Shown here: positions 1 to 4,569 of the stretch, piece after piece | Layout: each line of letters begins with the position of its first letter | Position numbering within the stretch: position 1 is the first letter of the stretch | Assembly: GCA_964429355.1 (NCBI GenBank) | Contig: CAYSCH010000411.1 | Location: forward strand, 1-8,133 | Origin: JAAYAY01 sp964429355 | GTDB taxonomy: Bacteria; Planctomycetota; Planctomycetia; Pirellulales; Thermoguttaceae | DNA: 8,133 bases | Reading direction: 5' to 3' | Made by a program: the position numbers and the translations under genes | Notes under the pieces: model-generated | Databases searched by the model: none | What the model was told of the DNA's origin: nothing | What the model saw: only the letters and a program-made list of their open reading frames with translations

Positions 1-168
1 TGCCCCTGACCGTCGTGCGGGGGTTTCGTGGCAACCCGCGCAGATCTTCGTTTCATCCCGGCCGGGGTAGATCCAGGGATTACCTCCAGGCGGCTGAACA
101 CGATCCGCCCATCGTGGAGCAGGTCCGGTTCAGTCGGCCTTCGTGGTCTGTCAAGCAGCAAGGTACGG
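1..168 (-). pseudogene. Frameshifted or degenerate fragment with a haem c motif (CxxCH), runs off the window
   Basis: Downstream of the methyltransferase, two minus-strand frames look protein-like in succession. The first, +1 to the methyltransferase frame, reads from about position 170 to 80 and includes TEPDLLHDGRIVFSRLEV. The second reads from about 95 to 1 and includes NPWIYPGRDETKICAGCHE. The CAGCH at 42-28 fits the CxxCH signature for covalent haem c attachment, and the preceding PG-x4 resembles cytochrome-type haem regions in planctomycete proteins. The second frame is closed upstream by TGA at 132-130 and shows no ATG or GTG before the motif, so an intact gene would need a frame change near 75-95. 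I read it as a real frameshift or a sequencing error in a c-type cytochrome-like gene that continues beyond the left edge. The first frame also stays open to the window end, so a non-haem gene in that frame remains possible. The family is not identified. Confidence 0.3.
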
Positions 169-1197
169 TCAATTCCGCCGGGCGACGACGAAAAGATCGA
201 CTCCGGTTCGCTCGGTTTGAATCGAGTATTGCTCCGCCGGAATCGCAGCTCTCGCGGCCAGGTCGCGGAGCTCCTCGGCAGAGCGATAGACAAGGTACCA
301 GTTGCCGATCCATTCCATGTAGGCGCGGGTCGGGTTGTGGGGGGCGAAGTTGCCCACCAGCATCTGGCCGCCGGGAGCCAGGCATTTCCAGAAGAACTTC
401 AGCATTTCGGCAGCCACGTCGTCGCGAAGGTAGTCGAAGAAGCCCGTGCAGATGATCAAGTCGACGCCGTCCAGCTCCGCCGCCACCCGCTTGTTGGACG
501 CCAGGCGATAGAGGTTCTCGCGGCGGCAGACCAGGGCAGCCTCAGGCACCAGCGGCAGAATCCTCCGGGACGCGTATTCCAGGGCCTGGGGGTCCAGATC
601 CAGGAGGGTGATCTCAATACCGACCCGCTTTTCGTCGGGGAGAGCGGCAAGGGCCATCCCGATGTCGATCCCGGGGCCGGAACCGATGCTGGCGACCCGA
701 TACTTGAGTGCCCCGTTGGAAAGGCGTTGGGCAACCAGCGTGTTGGCAACGTGCTGGAGACGAGCCCGAACGGCCTGGGGGGCGGCCAATGCGAGGAAGT
801 AGCGGTCAAAAAGCCGCCCGAGGGGATGGTCGCAGCAGGATTGTTCCCACATCCGCGCGATCATCACGTGGTCGCCAGCGTACCCAAGGGGTTTCGTTCT
901 CGCCCGTTGCTGCAGTGCGCCGACCTCCAGCACGGGACCCACGGTCTTCCAGAAGATGCTCGAAGGAATCTGGTTCGCCTCTCCCCAACAACCCGTCGCA
1001 GCCAACTGATTGAGGCAGTCGGACAGGGCGTGGTCGACCAGGAGCTGCGCCAGGTCCTCGTTCCGCCAGGCACAGGTCAATCGCTCGGCGCGGTCCAGGT
1101 CCGCCAGCAGCCGTTCGCCAGCGCTGCGGGCTATCGCGGCCACAGAGTCGTCGGAGAGGATGCTTGTTTCCGAGCCGGCAAGAGGGTCGAAGGCCAT
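169..1197 (-). CDS. Class I SAM-dependent methyltransferase, PhcB-like
   Basis: The 342-residue product is complete, with ATG at 1197-1195 and TGA at 171-169. The C-terminal half is a Rossmann-type methyltransferase. The SAM-binding glycine loop is VASIGSGPG (residues 168-176), an acidic strand end LLDLD (198-202) should hold the ribose, VDLIICTGFFDYL (245-257) is the motif IV region, and LAPGGQMLVGNF (273-284) is the usual post-motif strand. The N-terminal half contains TKPLGYAGDHVM (101-112), and the C-terminus has YMEWIGNWYLVYRSAEEL (293-310). Both are characteristic of proteins annotated as 3-hydroxypalmitate methyl ester biosynthesis (PhcB-like) enzymes. In Ralstonia, PhcB makes a fatty-acid methyl-ester quorum signal; the substrate here cannot be read from sequence, so a signal role is only a possibility. 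No membrane segment or signal peptide is seen, which fits a cytoplasmic enzyme. It lies 143 bp downstream of the sigma-54 activator on the same strand, but the intervening promoter region is interrupted by Ns. Confidence 0.88.
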   Translation of the reverse strand: MAFDPLAGSETSILSDDSVAAIARSAGERLLADLDRAERLTCAWRNEDLAQLLVDHALSDCLNQLAATGCWGEANQIPSSIFWKTVGPVLEVGALQQRARTKPLGYAGDHVMIARMWEQSCCDHPLGRLFDRYFLALAAPQAVRARLQHVANTLVAQRLSNGALKYRVASIGSGPGIDIGMALAALPDEKRVGIEITLLDLDPQALEYASRRILPLVPEAALVCRRENLYRLASNKRVAAELDGVDLIICTGFFDYLRDDVAAEMLKFFWKCLAPGGQMLVGNFAPHNPTRAYMEWIGNWYLVYRSAEELRDLAARAAIPAEQYSIQTERTGVDLFVVARRN

Positions 1198-1221
1198 GGG
1201 TGTTCTGTCTTGAGACGAAAA

Positions 1222-1231
1222 NNNNNNNNNN
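1222..1231. other. Assembly gap (10 Ns)
   Basis: Ten Ns mark a scaffold join 25 bp upstream of the methyltransferase start. The hexamer CGAAAA occurs directly on both sides (1216-1221 and 1232-1237), so the contig ends may simply overlap. The real gap length is unknown, and any methyltransferase promoter here is hidden. Confidence 0.97.
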
Positions 1232-1243
1232 CGAAAATTCTAG

Positions 1244-1327
1244 GTTGGCTGGCCGGGGTCGAGCGAGCCCTCAGTTTCCCCCGTCGGGACGCTGGCGGCC
1301 ACTTGGCTTCTCGACCCCAAGTCCAAC
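1244..1327. repeat. Long imperfect inverted repeat between regulator and methyltransferase
   Basis: The arms are GTTGG (1244-1248) with CCAAC (1323-1327), and a perfect 9-bp pair GGGGTCGAG (1255-1263) with CTCGACCCC (1310-1318). They enclose about 46 nt. Read on the minus strand, the structure begins 14 nt after the regulator stop codon and is followed by CTAGAATTTTCG, so it may act as an inefficient terminator or a processing structure for the regulator mRNA. Its position against an assembly gap also fits a dispersed genomic repeat. Neither role can be decided from this window. Confidence 0.5.
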
Positions 1328-1340
1328 GAGCGACGGAACG

Positions 1341-3455
1341 TTAACCCTCCCCCTCGCCTCGCTCAGGCGGCGATGACTGGTCCGGCAGATCATAACTCTG
1401 CAGTTTGCGGTCGAGGGTGGAGCGGTTGATGCCCAGGATGCGAGCCGCTTCTCGTTTGTTCCAGCGGGTCCTTTCGAGGGTCTTGAGAATATGGTTCCGT
1501 TCGAGCTGGTCGAGCGAGACCAGGGGCGAGTCGGCCTGGACGGTTTCGGCCGCCGCGCTCCCGCCGCGGATCACCGGAGAGAAAAGGAGCTCGCTGGCGC
1601 TGATTCGGCGACCGGCGTGCAGCACAACCGCCCGTTCGACGACGTTGCGCAGCTCCCGCACGTTGCCCGGCCAGGGATAGACGCAGAGTTTGTCGATCCC
1701 GTCGGCTGTGAATTCCATGGCCGGCCGCCCCAGTCGGCGGCAGGCCCGATCGAGAAGGTGCCGAGCAAGAACCGGAATATCTTCGGCATGCTCGGCCAGG
1801 CGGGGGGCGTACAGCTCGATCACCTGGAGCCGATACAGCAGGTCGCGGCGAAAATCGCCAGCCTCAACGGCCTCCTCCAGGTTACGGTTCGTGGCGGCTA
1901 CAATCCGCACGTCGACGTGGATGCTGGCGTGGCCGCCCACACGCTCGAAACTGTGGCCTTCCAGAACACGAAGAAACTTCGTCTGGATCGTCGGCGACAT
2001 CTCGCCCACTTCATCGAGGAACAGCGTCCCGCCGTCCGCTTGTTCGAACTTGCCCGCTTTACGCTCGGTCGCGCCGGTGAAAGCGCCTTTCTCGTGGCCA
2101 AACAACTCGCTCTCCAAGAGCGTCTCCGTAAGGGCCGCACAGTTGACACATACCAGCGGACCCTCGCGGCGCTTGCTGTTGAAATGGATCGCACGGCTCA
2201 CAAGCTCCTTGCCGACCCCGCTATCGCCTCGAATGAGCACCGTCGCATCTGAGGCAGCAACACGGGCAATCGAATCGCGCAATTCCCGCATTGGGCGACT
2301 GTCGCCAACCAGGTCGCTTTCGATTTCGAGAAGATGCGATAGCGATTTGTTCTGGTTCTCGGCTCGGCGAAGACTGGCGGCCAAAGTCTCGCTCTGACTC
2401 AGCTTGTCGAGAATCATCGACAGATGATCCCCAACCGCCACGACCAGCTCCAGGGCGTTTGCGTTCAGTTGCCGATTGGCATGACGCGAATAGATGTGAA
2501 GCACGCCGTGAACTCGCTCCTCATGCCGGATCGGGGCACAAATCACGCTGGTCGCCGCAATGTCGCGGAGCGATCCGAAGTCGCTCTGGGCGGCGGCCCC
2601 GGATAGATCGCGAGCAAGGACCCCTTCGCCGTCCTGGAGTACCGTCGTCGAAAGCTTGGTCGAAACACGGCGATAAGGCGATTGCTCCGGCGCTCGGTAG
2701 GCGATTATCCGCAGGTTTCCCGGAACCGTGCGGTCCTCCGTGTCGTCAGGAAATAGCAGTACGGCGCCGATGTCGGCCCCAACGGCCGGCAAGAGTCCCT
2801 CCAAAACGGTATCGCATGCCTGTTTCGCGCCTGCCGCCGACAGCATCCCCACGATCAATCGATAGAGAGTGACGAAGGTCCCACGCACGGAGCCACCGGC
2901 GTCGGCCTCCTCCGCCAGATCGTCCGCCGCTATGAAACACGTTTGCGACTTCCGATCCAGGATCACCGAGTTGGTGCCCGAATCGGAGTCCGGCGAAAGC
3001 TCCGAGAAACAGGCCTCGCGAGTCGGGGCGCTGCCGTCGACCAGTGGCTCGTCCATCGGGCGTGAGAGCTCGCTGGTGAACAGAAGCTCCGTCGTCCCAA
3101 GGCGAATAATCGCCCCCTCTTGCAGTGGGGTCGCGCTCGTGACCCGTTGCCCGTTGACCGTGGTTCCGTTGCGACTCCCCATGTCGCGAATCTGCCAACT
3201 GGACCCGTCGCAGAAGACCATGCAGTGAGTGCGGCTGCAACGGTCATCGTTGAGCACAATCCGATTGCATGGATCTCGCCCCACCGTCATCAGCGTGTCG
3301 TTGGGGGGAAGGCGATAGATTTCTCGCCAAACCGCGCCTTCACGCACGACGAGGTAAGACTCCAGAGCCGCTGATACGGGGATTTCGGTCGGATTCTCTG
3401 CAAGGTCCGTCATGGCCCAACGATGCACGTGGGGTTGCGGAAGTCGTTTCAGCAT
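1341..3455 (-). CDS. Sigma-54-dependent transcriptional activator (FHA-GAF-AAA+-Fis HTH)
   Basis: This 704-residue enhancer-binding protein is complete. An FHA domain comes first (about 55-108), with GR at 59-60, SRTH at 74-77 and SRNGTTVNG at 94-102, the residues that bind phosphothreonine peptides. A GAF-like sensor follows (about 190-350), then a short helical linker. The AAA+ domain (about 382-610) has Walker A GDSGVGKE (410-417), the sigma-54-contacting GAFTGA loop (457-462), Walker B GGTLFLDE (475-482), sensor ATNR (521-524), the arginine-finger segment FRRDLLYRL (535-543) and GNVREL (597-602). A Fis-type helix-turn-helix lies at about 652-690. All catalytic parts are intact, so it should be a working ATP-driven activator of sigma-54 polymerase. 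Having FHA instead of a receiver domain suggests input from Ser/Thr kinases, with the GAF domain sensing a second, unknown ligand. The start is uncertain: ATG at 3455-3453 gives the longest form, and a second ATG at 3413-3411 (residue 15) keeps every domain. Neither has a clear Shine-Dalgarno sequence. Confidence 0.95.
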   Translation of the reverse strand: MLKRLPQPHVHRWAMTDLAENPTEIPVSAALESYLVVREGAVWREIYRLPPNDTLMTVGRDPCNRIVLNDDRCSRTHCMVFCDGSSWQIRDMGSRNGTTVNGQRVTSATPLQEGAIIRLGTTELLFTSELSRPMDEPLVDGSAPTREACFSELSPDSDSGTNSVILDRKSQTCFIAADDLAEEADAGGSVRGTFVTLYRLIVGMLSAAGAKQACDTVLEGLLPAVGADIGAVLLFPDDTEDRTVPGNLRIIAYRAPEQSPYRRVSTKLSTTVLQDGEGVLARDLSGAAAQSDFGSLRDIAATSVICAPIRHEERVHGVLHIYSRHANRQLNANALELVVAVGDHLSMILDKLSQSETLAASLRRAENQNKSLSHLLEIESDLVGDSRPMRELRDSIARVAASDATVLIRGDSGVGKELVSRAIHFNSKRREGPLVCVNCAALTETLLESELFGHEKGAFTGATERKAGKFEQADGGTLFLDEVGEMSPTIQTKFLRVLEGHSFERVGGHASIHVDVRIVAATNRNLEEAVEAGDFRRDLLYRLQVIELYAPRLAEHAEDIPVLARHLLDRACRRLGRPAMEFTADGIDKLCVYPWPGNVRELRNVVERAVVLHAGRRISASELLFSPVIRGGSAAAETVQADSPLVSLDQLERNHILKTLERTRWNKREAARILGINRSTLDRKLQSYDLPDQSSPPERGEGEG

Positions 3456-3483
3456 GCGGTGTTACTACAAGTAGCCTACCGCA
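3455..3483 (-). promoter_or_regulatory. Hairpin abutting the regulator start codon
   Basis: TGCGGT (3455-3460) pairs with ACCGCA (3478-3483), and inside it TACT (3463-3466) pairs with AGTA (3470-3473). On the regulator mRNA the stem sits just before and touching the upstream ATG (3455-3453). It could limit initiation there and favour the second ATG at 3413, or it could control translation. Only the pairing is seen; function is inferred. Confidence 0.4.
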
Positions 3484-3497
3484 CGCTTCTTCCGCTT

Positions 3498-3526
3498 ACC
3501 ATACCCGACGTCGCGGCGTCCAGCAA
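3498..3526 (-). promoter_or_regulatory. Possible sigma-70-type promoter for the regulator
   Basis: On the minus strand, TTGCTG (3526-3521) and TATGGT (3503-3498) are separated by 17 bp, placing a start near 3490 and a leader of about 35 nt before the upstream ATG. The -10 hexamer matches 4 of 6 consensus bases but the -35 only 3 of 6, so this is a weak candidate. No sigma-54 element was found upstream of this gene. Confidence 0.25.
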
Positions 3527-3565
3527 CCTTGCGGGAGGAAAGTCCGTCGGTCCGGGCAAGAAACA

Positions 3566-3599
3566 GAAAACGCCCGGCAGCGGCAGGCCGAGCGTTTTC
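3566..3599. terminator. Bidirectional intrinsic terminator-like hairpin
   Basis: GAAAACGC (3566-3573) pairs with GCGTTTTC (3592-3599). CGGC (3575-3578) pairs with GCCG (3587-3590), with one C/A mismatch between the two stems and an 8-nt loop. The plus strand continues into a T-rich tail (TTTTCTTTAT from 3595), and the minus strand also ends in a T-rich stretch (TTTTC then TGTTTCTTG). No intact gene clearly ends here. On the minus strand it lies about 60 nt past the TGA at 3660-3658, which ends a possible degenerate reading frame. Confidence 0.6.
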
Positions 3600-3605
3600 T
3601 TTATC

Positions 3606-3998
3606 AGACCCCTGCGTCGAATGATGGAGTTCAAATGAATGCCGCTTGGATGACGCATCACAACTCGACGAGGGTTGCTGGTTGGAACGAGAGGCCGGGC
3701 CGCTGCCCCTCGATCTTGGTGCCCACATGATCAAACGTCACTCTCGTTGATCGACCAGGGCCCGGCCTTTCTGGAATTACCGAATCATCATCAATGCAAG
3801 AGACGTGCGTCCCTTGCTGGAAGTGCCAAATCCCTACGATAGGGGTGAGAAGACTCGCAAGACCAGTCTCGTTCCAGCCGACTAAAGACAATCGCAAACG
3901 CCATGCCATTCGAAGCATTAAATTCGTAATCGTCCTGAAACCGCGAGAATCCGGCATTTCCTGGCTCGAACCATAACGCATCCAAGACGTACGGAAAG
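3606..3998. other. Gene-poor stretch with possible minus-strand coding remnants
   Basis: No intact gene is recognised between the terminator-like hairpin and the csrA control region. On the minus strand, protein-like segments lie in two frames. One includes WRLFPYVLDALWFEP and FSRFQDDYEFNASNGMAFAI (about 3870-4000). The other includes WHFQQGTHVSCIDDDSVIP and ends RPGLSFQPATLVEL at the TGA at 3660-3658. Joining them needs a frame change near 3860-3890. This fits a decayed gene followed by its old terminator at 3599-3566. I could not assign a family, and open frames of this length also arise by chance in GC-rich DNA. The stretch is visibly more AT-rich than the flanking genes. Confidence 0.22.
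3692..3768. repeat. Nested inverted repeats
   Basis: A perfect 10-bp pair, AGGCCGGGCC (3692-3701) with GGCCCGGCCT (3759-3768), encloses a second stem, GATCAA plus CG (3729-3737) with CG plus TTGATC (3745-3752), which has one bulged A. The outer arms are GC-only apart from the end pair. This could be a folded RNA element or a protein-binding DNA structure. On the minus strand it also lies inside the possible coding remnant, where its arms encode the repeated RPG residues. Confidence 0.45.
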
Positions 3999-4006
3999 AG
4001 TCGCCA

Positions 4007-4052
4007 GCCGCAATCCGCGACCATCGCCGTCGACCATGTCGCAAATTGCGAC
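4007..4052 (+). promoter_or_regulatory. Tandem palindromic activator sites (candidate UAS) upstream of csrA
   Basis: Site 2 (4038-4052) is GTCGCAAATTGCGAC, a perfect palindrome with 7-bp arms around one central base. Site 1 (4007-4021) is GCCGCAATCCGCGAC and shares 11 of 15 positions, following GYCGCAANNNGCGAC. The centres (4014 and 4045) are 31 bp apart, close to three helical turns, so two bound dimers would lie on the same DNA face. Relative to the predicted sigma-54 start at about 4163 the centres are near -149 and -118, the usual distance for enhancer sites of sigma-54 activators with Fis-type HTH domains. Binding by the activator encoded at 1341-3455 is inferred from proximity. Confidence 0.55.
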
Positions 4053-4135
4053 TTCCGCTTTTTGACCATCAACGAAGGCATGCAAAAACTGCCCGGATTT
4101 CCGGCGCCAGCACCGCTCGACGCGGAAACCACGCA

Positions 4136-4152
4136 TTGGCACGCAAAGTGCA
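4136..4152 (+). promoter_or_regulatory. Sigma-54 (-24/-12) promoter of csrA
   Basis: TTGGCACGCAAAGTGCA matches the established consensus YTGGCACG-N4-TTGCW at every fixed position except one (G for T just before TGC). The GG (4138-4139) and GC (4150-4151) doublets have the required 10-bp gap, which predicts a start near 4163 and a leader of about 70 nt before csrA. A competing sigma-70 reading overlaps it: TTGGCA (4136-4141) and TCAAAT (4158-4163) with a 16-bp spacer. The paired upstream sites favour sigma-54. Confidence 0.65.
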
Positions 4153-4178
4153 CTGATTCAAATGGGGGGATCAAATAC

Positions 4179-4208
4179 GGCAGGCGGACGAATTGGCGTC
4201 CGCCTGCC
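4179..4208 (+). promoter_or_regulatory. Perfect 12-bp stem-loop in the csrA leader
   Basis: GGCAGGCGGACG (4179-4190) and CGTCCGCCTGCC (4197-4208) form an uninterrupted GC-rich stem with loop AATTGG, ending one nucleotide before the Shine-Dalgarno hairpin. No T-run follows, so a simple intrinsic terminator is unlikely. It would stabilise the 5' leader, hold the ribosome-binding region apart from upstream pairing, or serve as a regulator-binding structure. Confidence 0.7.
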
Positions 4209-4209
4209 A

Positions 4210-4229
4210 CTGGTATCAAGGAGGACCAG
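4210..4229 (+). promoter_or_regulatory. csrA Shine-Dalgarno in a hairpin loop with a CsrA-binding motif
   Basis: CTGGT (4210-4214) pairs with ACCAG (4225-4229), leaving the 10-nt loop ATCAAGGAGG. The loop holds a full Shine-Dalgarno AAGGAGG (4218-4224), 8 nt before the csrA ATG, and a perfect CANGGANG match (CAAGGAGG). A GGA in a short-hairpin loop over the ribosome-binding site is the established form of a CsrA/RsmA repressor site, so translational autorepression is predicted. A further GGA lies near the predicted 5' end (about 4168-4170) and could be a second contact for the dimer. Confidence 0.6.
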
Positions 4230-4232
4230 ACA

Positions 4233-4427
4233 ATGCTCGTATTGAGCCGAAAAACTGGAGAGGAGATCCTCATCGGCGACAACGTGCGGCTTGTTGTGTA
4301 TCGAATTCACGGCAACCGTGTCCAGCTTGGTATCCGAGCCCCCGCGGGAGTGCCTATCTATCGAACCGAACTGCTCGCCCAATCCGGAGAACGGCAGAGA
4401 GAACCCTTCATCCACAAGGCGAGGTAA
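4233..4427 (+). CDS. csrA: Carbon storage regulator CsrA (RNA-binding translational regulator)
   Basis: The 64-residue product matches the CsrA/RsmA family along its length: MLVLSRKTGEEILIGDNV at the N-terminus, GNRVQLGI at 27-34, APAGVPIYRTELL at 36-48, and a short charged tail. CsrA is a cytoplasmic homodimer that binds GGA-containing hairpins in mRNA leaders and alters translation and stability, often affecting motility, biofilm and carbon storage. The RNA-contacting L4, R6 and R44 are kept; residue 43, commonly His in the V-x-x-H-R motif, is Tyr here. The start is firm because AAGGAGG at 4218-4224 stands 8 nt before ATG 4233-4235, whereas the open frame extending back to 4062 has no such site and runs through the predicted promoter. 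It appears monocistronic: the next gene begins 142 bp later with its own promoter. Upstream signals suggest sigma-54 transcription and self-repression. Confidence 0.95.
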   Translation: MLVLSRKTGEEILIGDNVRLVVYRIHGNRVQLGIRAPAGVPIYRTELLAQSGERQREPFIHKAR

Positions 4428-4495
4428 CCCCCGCTCGGTTCCCCTCGCCCCCGGTACCCCACCACAAGGATCGCCTGAAAACTCCGGCTGACTCA

Positions 4496-4525
4496 TTGAC
4501 TGCCGCCCGCGAACGCCTCTACACT
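4496..4525 (+). promoter_or_regulatory. Sigma-70-like promoter of the zinc-ribbon membrane protein
   Basis: TTGACT (4496-4501) and TACACT (4520-4525) are separated by 18 bp and match the TTGACA/TATAAT consensus at 5 and 4 of 6 bases. A start near 4532 would give a leader of about 38 nt to the ATG at 4570 and would exclude use of the GTG at 4534. This suggests the gene is transcribed separately from csrA. Confidence 0.45.
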
Positions 4526-4569
4526 CACGATAGGTGGGTGAGACGGTACCTGGATCGTGGGGGCATGGC

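Noticed and set aside
28..1344. Long plus-strand open frame (438 codons) over the methyltransferase
   Set aside because: It is antisense to a clear methyltransferase with SAM motifs, crosses the N gap, and its translation shows no recognisable domain; it is a GC-rich shadow frame.
3534..3546. GGAGGAAAGTCCG, resembling the conserved start region of RNase P RNA
   Set aside because: The other conserved RNase P blocks are absent over the next 350 nt and a terminator-like hairpin follows within 40 nt, so the match is taken as chance.
4062..4232. Upstream extension of the csrA frame to an earlier ATG
   Set aside because: It would add 57 residues unlike any CsrA and has no ribosome-binding site; the strong AAGGAGG sets the start at 4233.
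4534..4569. GTG start for the zinc-ribbon membrane protein
   Set aside because: It falls at the predicted transcription start and adds 12 residues with no family likeness; ATG 4570 is preferred.
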